64,000 bases of DNA from a virus. The notes beneath the pieces were generated by a model. That model made no database searches. It had not been told where the DNA came from and saw only the letters and a program-made list of their open reading frames with translations. A program made the translations under genes and the position numbers. Positions 1-11,264 of this stretch are shown here, one piece after another. The stretch is from positions 1 to 64,000 of the IMG/VR virus record IMGVR_UViG_3300031658_000004; one strand, written 5' to 3'. Numbering within the stretch: position 1 is the stretch's first letter; every line of letters starts with the position of its first letter.

Positions 1-3000
1 TATAATTACATAGCTTCTAGATTAGACGCCGGACTAGAGAGTGAAATACATGATAATGTAGCTATGATAAGAAATATGAGTAATGAGGAATTCAGAGCTC
101 AATTTTTATACAATGAAAAGAATGATCTTACTGATTCTGAGTTGGAGACTAGAAGAAATGAGATAGCAGATGCTTTAGTTAAACGAACTGAAACTATTAA
201 GAACACTAAACAGACAGTTGATCAGTCATTTGTGAATTATGGGAGCAGTCAAAAGGATGCTATAGTACATGCTATGGCTGTATCTGAGGATGCAGACGTA
301 AGAGAGGACCAGATAATCAACTCTATAGAGGCTATTACTGGTATGACTATAGAAGGAACTGAATATGAAAATAAAGAGGAAGCTTCTCTAGAGGAAATAA
401 GAGCATCTAAAGAAAGACAAAAGAAAGTCACTGAAAGAATGCCTGCTAAATATAAAAAATCAGAGGAGAATTCCCCTGAAGGGCAGCAAATTAAAAGAAA
501 ACGAGGGATTAAAGAGTTTACAGATCCGTCCCATTTAGAAGAACTCTACAGTGTATTGCTTCAAAAGAAGCAAGACCTGCAAACTAGACTCGATCAGGTT
601 AATGCTGATGAGTCTTTAACTCCTTCAGAAAAAGATACTCAACAAGAAACTTTAGGAAAAGAATTAGATGCTATATTAGATAGAATGACATATCTAGCTA
701 CAAATATAAATACTGCTTTAGATCCAGATGTAAGTGCAATGGAGCAAGAGTACTTAGATGCTTGGAAAAAAAGTGATCCGTCAGGTTATTCTAAAAATAG
801 TGAGGAAGTTATACAAAAGTTAAAAGATGCTAGGAAATTAAGAGCTAGAAGACATAGAGCTTTATCTATGTATAACGAATTACTAGAACTTAAAGAAGAT
901 TTAGTATGGAAACCTAGTTGGAAAAAACCTTTAAACTTTGAAGGTGGCGATCCTATTGCACCACCAGAGATGATGATTCAAAGATTAGTTGGACACAACT
1001 TAAAGGAGGGTCAGATTAAACTTAATGATAAGGATCTAGAAAGATTATATAGAAGACATAAAGGAACTATTATAGAGTTTGAATATGAAACTCAGGAAGG
1101 TACTAAGACTTATAGATTTTTAGTTCAAGATACAAAAGTAGAATCCGGGGCTGATGAAGTATTAATTCAATTACCAACTTTAGAGACTTTAAAATTACTA
1201 AGAAGACAAGAAGAGTTAGAATTAGATTTAAAAATTGCAGATGAACAGAATTTAACAAGTGAGGCTTTAGGTATTAAACATAAACTAGATGCTTTAGCAA
1301 AAGAACTAGAAGCAGGGGGACATCAGTTAGGTATAAAGAAGAAGTCCTTATCCTTTATGTTAGAAGCTAAGAGTGGTATAAAAACTATTACAGGTAATGA
1401 CATTGTACAAGAATATTTACAAAGTGCTTTAGAATTTGTTAGTGAGGATTTAACATCATCATTAAATGAAACTACAGAATCTTTAGAAGGTATTCAGAAA
1501 GAGTTAGAGAAAGCTGTAGCAGATTTACAACAATTCTTAACTAATAATGTTAAAAGCGAAAAGGATCAAGAGCTGGCTAGGTCCGCACATAGTGGAACTA
1601 TTACTAAGTTACAACAAGCGGTCATTAAAACTAAGAAATCTCTTAACAGTTATCAAGCTAGAATTAAACAATTAGAAGATGACCTAAAAGTTCTACACGG
1701 TTTAAAAGAAAACAGTGAAAATATACAAGGAGAGAAAGAGGCAGAAGCGTTAGTTAATGAGATCTTTAAGAGACAATGGGGAGGAGAGAGTTCTACTATT
1801 TTAAATAAAATCTTTGGATCTATCGACAATACAGTTTTAAAGAAATTATTATATTCGAATAATCCTGAGTATACTTTACAACAGTTTCAAGCATTAGATG
1901 AGAATAAAGATCTAATTGATAATCCAGATCAAGGTACTAAATTAAGAAAACGTTGGAGAGCTTATAATAATAATAATAAAAGAAAAACATTAGGGGATAT
2001 CCTAATAGGTACTCAAGATAAAGTAATCAAACTCTTAGCTACTGTAGATCCACATGCACAGTCTCTACTTGATAGATTAGCGGAGATAGAACAAAATATA
2101 GAAGGGCTATCTAAACTATTTGAAATCACACAGAAAGGATGGGGTATTAGTAATAAAGGTAAAACTGGAGTTAGAGCAGCTAAAAAAGAATTTCTAGATC
2201 TTCAAGCAGAAAAAGAAGGTATAAATAATCAGTTGAGTCAAATGCTTAATTCATTACAGCAATCTGCTGTTAATTTAGCTACTACAATACAAGAACATGA
2301 AGACTTAACTAACCGGGTAACAACACATTATATCTATGTAAAAAATAAAATGAATGATTTAATGGACCCTGCATTTGTAGAGAAGTCTGAAACTGAGGAT
2401 AACACATTAGATACACATGGCGCTGAAACACCTTTAGAAAATTTAGCAAATCAATCTAAGGATTTAGGGATGTATTTAAATTCATCTCCTATTAGAGTTC
2501 TAGAGATGATGAAAACTACAGGTAGTCATAAGGAAGCTTTAAGGAAATATGCAGAGTTACAGGAATTATTATCTAAAGGTAAAAAAATAGATCCTATTGA
2601 ATATGCTCATGTACAATCACAATTAAGATTATTTAAAATATTACCTAAGTTATGGAGGGGTAAAAAAGGTACTTCTAATTTTAAGTATCAGATGGAAGAT
2701 TATAGATTTATGGTGGTTAATAAAAATACAATTCCTCCAGATCTACAAGATAAAGTAACTTTCTATGATATTAATAGTAAATCCTTTAAATATGCGTCTG
2801 ATATGAAGGGCAGTATATTACCTGAAGATCAAGAGACAATTAAACTAATCTTAACAGATGACCAAGGTATACCAGTATTAGTAGATGGACAGCCTATCTA
2901 TTCAGACTTACCTTCTTCAGAGTTACATAAGAAGACTAAGGATGCTAAAGGGAAAGATATAGAAGTATATAGATATGGAAAATTAGATTTAAAACCTGAG

Positions 3001-4422
3001 ACTATTGTAGAGGTTCTACTTAAGAATGGTAAAAAAGGTATTATAGGGGAGCTCACACAAGATGCTGTGAATATTCGAGATAAGCATATTACATTTAGAG
3101 AGGATGTATTACAATTAACAGTTCCAAAGTTAATTAAATTAAAAGGAGTTAGTTTTACATTATTATATAGACCAAATGGACAGGACTCTCCTCCTACTAG
3201 GGCAAGTAGATCTATAGTAGATAATAAGCATCAAGTTAAAGATATACCTGTAGGGATATCTTTGAATGGGATGGTATCGATTTCAGGGAAAGACTTCTCT
3301 GTTCCTAAAGGATTTGCATATACATATAAAGATGGGAAGTTAATTCCTATCAGAGTAAATAAACTTGCGGGACCTGCTTACCACAATGTTATGAGATTAT
3401 TTGAACTGATGGCTACGAAGCACGGTCAGATGACAAAGAGAGATATAACATATGCTGAGTCTACACTAATACAGGAAGGTAATCCTAAGACAATTTTACA
3501 AGCATTAAAAGATACACTGTACATGGGTAAACATTCATTTGAGAATGCTCCTATACACAAGAGATTAAATGTTAAAGGTAATAAAATATACTTTGGAGAA
3601 GAGGTTATAGAATTTCATCAATTATTAAATAGAGGCGATAATGTTGCTCTTAATAAACAGTTTGAGGATTTTATTAGTAACTTGCACCACCAAGTAAATT
3701 ACTTCTCTTTAAAGAAGGATATGAAATCTAGAGATGGGTTATATACTAAACACCAAAAGAATATTACTGCTTGGACAAAAAGAAAAGCTGTAGCACAGAA
3801 GGCTAAGAGAACTTTTACAGAGAAGTCTCCTGCTTACCCTACTATAGAGTATATACCTTTTATGGAATTTAAAATTGGAGAAGACATGTCAATAGAAGTA
3901 GTTAAATGGGCAAATTATACAGAGTATTTATTAGGAGATGGGAGTGCGTCTACCGCTAGAGATCTAGATCAAATGCCTGCTTACTCTAACTTAGTAGAAA
4001 CTTCTAATGAGTTGAATGCGCCTCAGTTTTTAAATTCTTTTGTTACGTTAGAAACAAATAAAAAAGTATCTGAGCTAGATGATATAGTAACTGCTAAAGC
4101 TAAAAAAGTTATTAAGAAGAAGAAAGACGAAAAAGTACCAACACAAGAACCTTCTAAAGATTTATCCTCTTTTACAGGGAAAGTTAAACAAGGACCTGAA
4201 GGCCCTAATGCAGCTCCAAGTGAACAAAAGGTACCAGAAGGACCAGAAGGACCTAATGGACCTCCGACAGGTACGGTAATGGGAACTGAAGAAGATGCAT
4301 TAGCTATTCTAGCTAGGATGAAAGGAACAGCTACAGGTAAGAAGGTAAGAGCTCCTAAAGCAGTAGGGAATTCACATAAAGTAACGGGTAAGAAAGGTAA
4401 GAAAGATGATTGTACTGACTAA
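1..4422 (+). CDS. Giant virion-associated protein upstream of the virion RNA polymerase (5' partial)
   Basis: The reading frame is open from base 1. The 21 codons before the first ATG at 64 contain no stop and read as ordinary helical protein, so the gene almost certainly starts left of the window. The visible 1473 residues are Lys/Glu-rich and mostly helical with long coiled-coil-like stretches and no enzyme motif that I recognise. The C-terminus changes character: two PEGPN-type Gly/Pro segments (nt about 4192-4275) are followed by a Lys/Gly-rich basic tail. It lies 19 bp before the virion RNA polymerase gene. In crAss-like phages the genes beside the polymerase encode giant proteins packaged in the capsid and ejected with the DNA, so a cargo or ejection role is inferred from position and size. 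Confidence 0.8.
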   Translation, partial: YNYIASRLDAGLESEIHDNVAMIRNMSNEEFRAQFLYNEKNDLTDSELETRRNEIADALVKRTETIKNTKQTVDQSFVNYGSSQKDAIVHAMAVSEDADVREDQIINSIEAITGMTIEGTEYENKEEASLEEIRASKERQKKVTERMPAKYKKSEENSPEGQQIKRKRGIKEFTDPSHLEELYSVLLQKKQDLQTRLDQVNADESLTPSEKDTQQETLGKELDAILDRMTYLATNINTALDPDVSAMEQEYLDAWKKSDPSGYSKNSEEVIQKLKDARKLRARRHRALSMYNELLELKEDLVWKPSWKKPLNFEGGDPIAPPEMMIQRLVGHNLKEGQIKLNDKDLERLYRRHKGTIIEFEYETQEGTKTYRFLVQDTKVESGADEVLIQLPTLETLKLLRRQEELELDLKIADEQNLTSEALGIKHKLDALAKELEAGGHQLGIKKKSLSFMLEAKSGIKTITGNDIVQEYLQSALEFVSEDLTSSLNETTESLEGIQKELEKAVADLQQFLTNNVKSEKDQELARSAHSGTITKLQQAVIKTKKSLNSYQARIKQLEDDLKVLHGLKENSENIQGEKEAEALVNEIFKRQWGGESSTILNKIFGSIDNTVLKKLLYSNNPEYTLQQFQALDENKDLIDNPDQGTKLRKRWRAYNNNNKRKTLGDILIGTQDKVIKLLATVDPHAQSLLDRLAEIEQNIEGLSKLFEITQKGWGISNKGKTGVRAAKKEFLDLQAEKEGINNQLSQMLNSLQQSAVNLATTIQEHEDLTNRVTTHYIYVKNKMNDLMDPAFVEKSETEDNTLDTHGAETPLENLANQSKDLGMYLNSSPIRVLEMMKTTGSHKEALRKYAELQELLSKGKKIDPIEYAHVQSQLRLFKILPKLWRGKKGTSNFKYQMEDYRFMVVNKNTIPPDLQDKVTFYDINSKSFKYASDMKGSILPEDQETIKLILTDDQGIPVLVDGQPIYSDLPSSELHKKTKDAKGKDIEVYRYGKLDLKPETIVEVLLKNGKKGIIGELTQDAVNIRDKHITFREDVLQLTVPKLIKLKGVSFTLLYRPNGQDSPPTRASRSIVDNKHQVKDIPVGISLNGMVSISGKDFSVPKGFAYTYKDGKLIPIRVNKLAGPAYHNVMRLFELMATKHGQMTKRDITYAESTLIQEGNPKTILQALKDTLYMGKHSFENAPIHKRLNVKGNKIYFGEEVIEFHQLLNRGDNVALNKQFEDFISNLHHQVNYFSLKKDMKSRDGLYTKHQKNITAWTKRKAVAQKAKRTFTEKSPAYPTIEYIPFMEFKIGEDMSIEVVKWANYTEYLLGDGSASTARDLDQMPAYSNLVETSNELNAPQFLNSFVTLETNKKVSELDDIVTAKAKKVIKKKKDEKVPTQEPSKDLSSFTGKVKQGPEGPNAAPSEQKVPEGPEGPNGPPTGTVMGTEEDALAILARMKGTATGKKVRAPKAVGNSHKVTGKKGKKDDCTD

Positions 4423-4441
4423 TAAAATATAAGACTATAAT

Positions 4442-7400
4442 ATGGGCTGTAATACCAATAACGTAAAATCCACAGAGGAATGGGCTAAAGAAGAGAAAGC
4501 TATAAACGCAGTTCTTACTATGTATAATTTACCCTATACTCCGGCGGAATTTAGAATTCAATTGAGTAGGATGAACTATCAAGATGTTAAAAACATCAAT
4601 AAACAATTAGAAGATACTACTGCTGCGGAGTTAGGTTTAACAACTGAAATGCATATAGTTGCTGCGAATCTACCTATGATAAAGAGCCTTATAGGATCCA
4701 CTAAAAGGGAGCTTAATACCTACTTAACAGAAGAAGGTGTGTCACTTGCAAATCAGAGGTATTTAAATGAAGGTATGATAACAGCTTTATTTAATGCTCT
4801 TACTACATCACTTCCTAAAGATGAATTTCTTGAAGGCGTATCCGGTACTACTGAGGAGTTAGAAGGTATGTACTTAACATATTTAAATAATAGAGCAGAA
4901 TTTCAACTGGATATATCAGAGTTGATGGATAATTCTACCGATGAAGCTGTATTGCATTCTAAAGTATCACAAGCATATGGAGGCCCTAATGTACTTGGGT
5001 CTGTATATTCTGCTATACAAGATAATTTTCATAACCTGTACAATAGAAAACTTGCCGAGTGGCAGGCAGCTGAAGAGGGTTCCTTTGCAAAGCAGATTTT
5101 AGAGGATGAATTAGACAACTTAGACCTATGGTTAGATGAAGGTGGTGTATTAGAATCCCTGTGGCCAAGTCTTGTACGTAATAACATTAGATTCCTATCT
5201 AGATTAGGTATAACTCTAAATGAAGATCACATACAAGAAGGTATAGAAAATTTATTAGAGCAGGAAGAAGATGAATCTGATAAAGATACAGCAGTGAGTA
5301 GAGACTCCCTGGGTATAACAGCTTCAAATGAAGTTAATCCTTTAACACGAGTAAAACCACATTTAAAATTATTATTAAAAACTTTACCTAAAATTAGAAT
5401 AGATGGAAGTCCTGTCACTAATAAATTAGGTGTACCTAAGTTAGCAGATTTTGGACAAACTATGTCGATCTTATATTCTACACTTGCTAATACTAATAAT
5501 AATTGGAGTAAAATACAAGCCTTAAAGGCCTTAGCTATACAAGATTTAACATACAGTGTATTGTTAGATAGACTGGGATTAAATGAAGTACAAGAACCTG
5601 CAGATTTAGAAAATTTATCTAAGAATCAGTTTGATCTTTATACTTCTTTCATGACTGCGTTTAATAATGCACAAGATGCTTATTCTTTTTTAAACATAAC
5701 TAAAGATGGAAACAGGACTATGGTTGACTCTAATGCTGAGTCCACACAGAATTTAGTTAAACTTAAATGGGGTGAGAATTTTAAGTATAATATACAAAGA
5801 GTTGAAGAGTTAGGAGAAATTATAGGAGGCAAGTCTGTGGTTAACTTAGATTATAAAGTAGGGAATAAAGCTTTAAGAGATCTTCTCGTATCTAAACTTA
5901 CTATGGAACAAAGAATGGATATTTTAGAATTAGTAGGTATCCAGTTTAAAGATAGAGAAGCTGCACAGGCTTTGATAGAGTTTGATTCAGAATTATTAGG
6001 GAGTATTAGATGGATTTTTCAATCATTATTAAATGATAGAAATGTTTCTAATTTAATGAAAGGAGATGAATCTCAAAATATTAAGAATTTAGTGCAAGTT
6101 CAAATTGATACAGACTTAAGTTCTGGGACTCTACAATTCAATAGTATAACAGGAAGGAAGAAATATGCTATTACTTTAAAAGGATTTGTAAATGTTTTAG
6201 CTGATAATCTGAATGAGGATTTTAATGAATTTACTTCTGCTTTTGGTGATAAATTAACTTCTCCTACATTTATGAACTCTCAATATATCCAAAGACTTAA
6301 AGAAGGAGAAAGAATAGAGATAGGAGTTATTGATGGATTAAGAAATGAAGAGAGCTCGAGAGGTAAAGAAATTTCTTCTACTACAAAAGGAAATATTACT
6401 TTACTACATATAGCATCTATCTTACAAGGAGCTGTACCTTTAATTAGAACGGGTAATAAGAAATTAGAACGAACTATTAAAGTAGGAGAGCCGGACTATA
6501 CTAGAGGTATGGTTAGAATGCAACGTCAAATGATTGGATACTTAGAATCAGAAGTACGTACTGCACATGCTATTAAGAAAGGAAATATAACAGATATTAA
6601 AGATCTTGATAAAGGTGTTAATTTACAATATTTTTCACATCCTTCTTTTATTGACCTTAAATCAGAAGCAGATATCTTAATAAACTCTAAGAATTTAAAT
6701 GAAGAGAAGTTAGCTAAATTTTTAAGTTCTACTACTGTGTCTGCATCTATGTTAAACTATTTAAATAAGACTGTTCAAGACACTAAGAATTTATTAGAGC
6801 AGTATGGTATTGTTAAGATTCAAGGGGGTAAGATAACTAATGTAGGACTTGATCCTAATACCTTAAAAAATATAATGGCTACTCAAACGGAGTCAGAAGA
6901 AACAGCTGAGATTTTAAATGCAGCTATAGATAAAGGTGTCTTATCAGAAGAATTCTTAGATAAGATAGCACAACAAATCACTTTTATTAGGGAAGAGGGT
7001 ATAGTTGAACAGATTAAATTATTCTTAGGACATCCTGCAATTTATGGGGATATCTTTAAAAGAACTTCAGGACTTGTATCTCCTAAAAAATACCCAGACT
7101 CTTCAGAGTCAACTATGAAGTTATTAGATACACACTATCCTAATCAAAATGGGACACATAGAAGAACTGTTCGATTTATAACTCGAGAAGAAGTAGTAGA
7201 AGATTCTATATACATTGATAAGTACAAAAAACATTTAAATACGATCGGGAGACCGGATCTTATAGACATAGTTGAAAAGACTTACTCAGATATGGAAATA
7301 TTTGATGGTGGGGGATTAATACATTTAGATTTTTATAGAAAGGTCCGAAATCTTACAGATTCTTGGAGTAATGAATTAGAAAGTGTATACCAACGGGTTA

Positions 7401-10400
7401 TAGCAGGAGAAAAAGTAGAGAAGTTTGAAGTAGCATTTGCTCCTTTAAAGCCTCAAGTACTTGCTGCTATAGACCATAAAGGTATTGATATTAGAATGTT
7501 TAATAAATTTGCATTATATCCTATACATCCGAATTTATCAAAATTGGTAGAGGATATAGAAGATGGTAATACAAATGTATTAGATAGTACTTACGAGGAT
7601 ATGGTTAAGAATGATTTAGATTATGTAGTCTTTCCTTCAGGTACTAAGTTAGGAGCTAAGTTAAATAGTCAAGGTAAATTCGAAGAGTTTGTTAATGAAG
7701 AAGGTAATTATACCCCTATAGAAGATTTATCTGCTATACAATCTTATGATTTAAAATATTTTGGGGTACAACAAGATCCTAAAAACACAAGAGGTAAGAA
7801 TGTCCCTGCAGGTACTCAGCCAGGGTCGATGTTACCTACAAATATATATGAAGATGGAATAATAGCACCGGAATATGCTGGTACTCAATTTAGTGAAGAG
7901 GAGAGCTGGGAGCAAGCTGTAGATAGATATCATAATTTGACATCTACTTTAATTGAACGAGATATGAGTAGGTTGGCTAGGCGTTTAGGGTTCAAGAAAA
8001 CACCATCAAATGATTTTGAATTGATTGATCCTACTATGTCTAAAGAGAGTATGAAACAATCTCTTATAGTAGAGATGGATAAACGAGATATGCCTTTAAA
8101 TACTAAGGTGTCAGTAGTAGCATTATTTGAGTCTACTGGAAGTACTCATATAAATCAGTTATACGAAAAGAATAAAATAGAAACTATTTTAAATGCTATG
8201 ATCACTAACACTGTGGTGCGTAGAGAGATGAATGGTGAGATGGTAGTTCTACAATCTAATTTAGGGTTGAAGTTAGAAAATAAAGCAATAAAACAAAAAG
8301 ACTCGGATATAACATTAGATAGAAAATTAAAATTTTATGATATAGATGAGACTACAGGTAAGACGACTGCTATGCAAGTGTACTTACCTCATTATTTTAA
8401 AGAGTATTTAGGAGAAGATTTTGATATTAAACAAGCTTCAAAAGAAGCTTTACAGTTAATCGGATTTAGAATTCCTACAGAGGGGTTAAATTCTATAGAC
8501 TTTATAGAGGTGGTTGGATTTCTCCCGCAGAGCGCAGGTTCTAATATTATAGTACCTTCTGAAATGGTTGCTAAAACAGGGGCCGATTTTGATATTGATA
8601 AATTAACTTTATATTTACCAAATGTTAAGGAGACAGGAGGTAAGATAGATTTAATTAAACCATTCGCATTAAGAGAGGATGGATCTTTATCAGCTTCTGA
8701 GATTAAACGATTAAGAGAGTTAGATATGGATGCATATGTATCTATAGTTAATGAAATGTTACCTCCAGCAACCGCTGCATTTAGATTAGAACAAGTAAGA
8801 AATAATGAAGAGGTGTCTGAATTTGATATGGATTTAGCAGAGTATGATGTAAGTTCTATGGGTGTGTTAGCTATACAGCCTAAACAGGTCCTACAGAATG
8901 AGTTGATTACAATGATTAAAGAAGTATTAGAGCATCCATCTAGTTTTTCACAGCTAATAACACCAGTAGGTGCATTGGATTTAGCTATTAAAGCTAAGCA
9001 GATATATGAAAGACAAAACCCAGAAGGATTAAAAGTAAAAACATTAGGAGAGCAATTATCTTTTAGAAATATAATAGATACTACATATAATATGTACCAA
9101 ACATTAGGGGGTACAGGTATTGTTGCATCTTCTATGACTCATGCTAGTAAATCACAACGCTCTGGGTTACATTGGAACGCTGAGAAAGTGCAGTTTAATT
9201 TTGCAGGTATTAATCCTGAGTATATTTCTTTATCTAAAAGTATAGACTTTAGAGGTGGTCATATAAATGCTTCTATGCAGAAATATGTATCAGCTTATGT
9301 GGATGGTGAAAAGGACCCTTTTGCAATGTATGTAAATGCAGGGAAAGATTTTGCTGCAATACATATGGTACTCTTAAGATCAGGAATTCCTTTACTTACG
9401 GTACTATCATTTATGTCTCAACCTATAATACATGAGTATATAAAACTAATTAATGATAAGAGACTAGAAGCGTCGGATATATCAGATTATAAATTTCACC
9501 CAGAGAATGATTTATATCTTAAGTACGGGGAACCTTCTAGTGTTACTCAGAAATTTACGGGAGAACATTTGAATTCTATGTTAGAGGTATCTTTTGATAA
9601 GATGAGTGCAAATGAAAAAGCTATTCAAGTTCAGGTATTACAAGATATGATACGTTATAAAGAATACTCGGTAGATTTAATGCACCTTCAACAAATTTCC
9701 TCTTATGATACGACAAAATTACAAAATGGAAATGAAGTTATTTATTTAAAAGCATTAGAAAATATTGTACAGGATAAAGAAATGTTTTTACAAGCTGAAG
9801 GTCTAACACAAGCAGTTGAAGGACGTACACAAGCATCTTTCCTTAAACCGTTAAGAGATACATTTATGAATTCTAGAAGTCTTTTAGCACAGGTAGATTT
9901 CAAAAATCATTCACCACAGATTCATCAGAAGTATGTGGAAATGGCTCAAGGGTTAATTGAAAATGGTATGTATAAAGATGATGTTATTTATCATTTAACT
10001 AGTTTTGATAATTTCTTATCTGCTTATATAATTTTACAAGAAACACAAGGATTTACTAATTTAGCTTCTGAGTTGGAACCTTTAGTTAGGGGCCCACAGA
10101 GTTTACCAAGAAGACTTAGAGCAGAAAGTCAAGGGTTAGATAATTTAGCTTTAGACAATTTACTCCCTATATTAGATGAGTACGCTGATGATAATCATAA
10201 CTCAACTGTAGATTCATTAAGATTGATAGGGAAGAAGTATGATGTAGAAGATACAAATGACATGGTAGAAGAGATGCTTACTCTTAAAGAAGAGAATCCT
10301 GGTTTATTTGAAGATTTAATTAAATTTAGTCTTATACAATCAGGTTTATCATATTCCCCATATTCATATCATAGTATATTACCTGGACAAGAAGTTTTAG

Positions 10401-11263
10401 AATTAACAGGTGAGAGGTATTCTAATTTTATCTCTAAAATTGATAATTATGGTTTTAATCAAGATTACTGGGATAAAGCTTATTCATCTTTTATATCTAA
10501 CTCTTGGAGTAATCCTAGAATTGTACCGCAGAGGTTTACTCACAGTGCTAAAATACTTGCACTATTAAATCAAGATGAAATAGCTGACTCTAAACTTCCT
10601 GGATTTTTACTTAAGGCTATAAAACAGGGTGGAGGTTATGTAACTATTACACACGTCAAAAATAAGGAAGATGGTACTTATTATTATGATATGTATCAAT
10701 TAAAAGGAGAAACGTTAGTACGACATGAAAAGCGAGGTGTTAAAAATAGATTTATAGAAACTGAAGGTAATAGTATTCCTTCAAATAATACCACGAGAGT
10801 TAGGGGCCAATTGTCATTAGGTATTAAGAACATACAAAAAATTCTTAATGGTGAAAAAACCAATCATTTAATGCCACGAGGAGGTAAGATTATAAATACA
10901 TCTGGGGAGTATAGACTACCTGATGGATCCGTCGTAGAGTTAAAGATACAACCAATTAGTATGAAAACGTTAACTGGTAAAACTAATGCCTCAAAAAAAT
11001 TAAGAAAAGAGTTAGATATATCAGATAAAAATTCTATATTTGCATTTGCAAATAGTTTAGGGTTCGCAGATGCGGCAGGTCTTAAAAAAAGTTATCCTGC
11101 TTTTTATAATTGGAGTACATTTGATGTTGCTACAATAAAGGTTTTAAGTAAAGGTACTATTAACTTATCAGAAGAGGTTAAAGGAACTGAGGAAGAAGGG
11201 TCTGTACAGACGTTATCAGGAGTAGTAAAAAAGAATTATAACAAACTTAATGAGGAGTGTTAG
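4442..11263 (+). CDS. crAss-like virion RNA polymerase (single-chain, DFDID motif)
   Basis: This 2273-residue protein carries D1382-F-D1384-I-D1386 in the context AKTGADFDIDKLTLYLP. That matches the DFDID metal-binding motif of the crAss-like phage phi14:2 gp66 family, a single polypeptide with two double-psi beta-barrel domains related to cellular multisubunit and eukaryotic RNA-dependent polymerases. The three Asp residues should chelate the catalytic Mg2+. The length is close to the roughly 2200 residues of that family. The polymerase is packaged in the virion and transcribes early phage genes after injection. The gene sits between two other giant virion proteins and ends 53 bp before the next. 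The motif and gene order are seen here; the function comes from the family. I could not place the second barrel. Confidence 0.9.
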   Translation: MGCNTNNVKSTEEWAKEEKAINAVLTMYNLPYTPAEFRIQLSRMNYQDVKNINKQLEDTTAAELGLTTEMHIVAANLPMIKSLIGSTKRELNTYLTEEGVSLANQRYLNEGMITALFNALTTSLPKDEFLEGVSGTTEELEGMYLTYLNNRAEFQLDISELMDNSTDEAVLHSKVSQAYGGPNVLGSVYSAIQDNFHNLYNRKLAEWQAAEEGSFAKQILEDELDNLDLWLDEGGVLESLWPSLVRNNIRFLSRLGITLNEDHIQEGIENLLEQEEDESDKDTAVSRDSLGITASNEVNPLTRVKPHLKLLLKTLPKIRIDGSPVTNKLGVPKLADFGQTMSILYSTLANTNNNWSKIQALKALAIQDLTYSVLLDRLGLNEVQEPADLENLSKNQFDLYTSFMTAFNNAQDAYSFLNITKDGNRTMVDSNAESTQNLVKLKWGENFKYNIQRVEELGEIIGGKSVVNLDYKVGNKALRDLLVSKLTMEQRMDILELVGIQFKDREAAQALIEFDSELLGSIRWIFQSLLNDRNVSNLMKGDESQNIKNLVQVQIDTDLSSGTLQFNSITGRKKYAITLKGFVNVLADNLNEDFNEFTSAFGDKLTSPTFMNSQYIQRLKEGERIEIGVIDGLRNEESSRGKEISSTTKGNITLLHIASILQGAVPLIRTGNKKLERTIKVGEPDYTRGMVRMQRQMIGYLESEVRTAHAIKKGNITDIKDLDKGVNLQYFSHPSFIDLKSEADILINSKNLNEEKLAKFLSSTTVSASMLNYLNKTVQDTKNLLEQYGIVKIQGGKITNVGLDPNTLKNIMATQTESEETAEILNAAIDKGVLSEEFLDKIAQQITFIREEGIVEQIKLFLGHPAIYGDIFKRTSGLVSPKKYPDSSESTMKLLDTHYPNQNGTHRRTVRFITREEVVEDSIYIDKYKKHLNTIGRPDLIDIVEKTYSDMEIFDGGGLIHLDFYRKVRNLTDSWSNELESVYQRVIAGEKVEKFEVAFAPLKPQVLAAIDHKGIDIRMFNKFALYPIHPNLSKLVEDIEDGNTNVLDSTYEDMVKNDLDYVVFPSGTKLGAKLNSQGKFEEFVNEEGNYTPIEDLSAIQSYDLKYFGVQQDPKNTRGKNVPAGTQPGSMLPTNIYEDGIIAPEYAGTQFSEEESWEQAVDRYHNLTSTLIERDMSRLARRLGFKKTPSNDFELIDPTMSKESMKQSLIVEMDKRDMPLNTKVSVVALFESTGSTHINQLYEKNKIETILNAMITNTVVRREMNGEMVVLQSNLGLKLENKAIKQKDSDITLDRKLKFYDIDETTGKTTAMQVYLPHYFKEYLGEDFDIKQASKEALQLIGFRIPTEGLNSIDFIEVVGFLPQSAGSNIIVPSEMVAKTGADFDIDKLTLYLPNVKETGGKIDLIKPFALREDGSLSASEIKRLRELDMDAYVSIVNEMLPPATAAFRLEQVRNNEEVSEFDMDLAEYDVSSMGVLAIQPKQVLQNELITMIKEVLEHPSSFSQLITPVGALDLAIKAKQIYERQNPEGLKVKTLGEQLSFRNIIDTTYNMYQTLGGTGIVASSMTHASKSQRSGLHWNAEKVQFNFAGINPEYISLSKSIDFRGGHINASMQKYVSAYVDGEKDPFAMYVNAGKDFAAIHMVLLRSGIPLLTVLSFMSQPIIHEYIKLINDKRLEASDISDYKFHPENDLYLKYGEPSSVTQKFTGEHLNSMLEVSFDKMSANEKAIQVQVLQDMIRYKEYSVDLMHLQQISSYDTTKLQNGNEVIYLKALENIVQDKEMFLQAEGLTQAVEGRTQASFLKPLRDTFMNSRSLLAQVDFKNHSPQIHQKYVEMAQGLIENGMYKDDVIYHLTSFDNFLSAYIILQETQGFTNLASELEPLVRGPQSLPRRLRAESQGLDNLALDNLLPILDEYADDNHNSTVDSLRLIGKKYDVEDTNDMVEEMLTLKEENPGLFEDLIKFSLIQSGLSYSPYSYHSILPGQEVLELTGERYSNFISKIDNYGFNQDYWDKAYSSFISNSWSNPRIVPQRFTHSAKILALLNQDEIADSKLPGFLLKAIKQGGGYVTITHVKNKEDGTYYYDMYQLKGETLVRHEKRGVKNRFIETEGNSIPSNNTTRVRGQLSLGIKNIQKILNGEKTNHLMPRGGKIINTSGEYRLPDGSVVELKIQPISMKTLTGKTNASKKLRKELDISDKNSIFAFANSLGFADAAGLKKSYPAFYNWSTFDVATIKVLSKGTINLSEEVKGTEEEGSVQTLSGVVKKNYNKLNEEC

Positions 11264-11264
11264 T

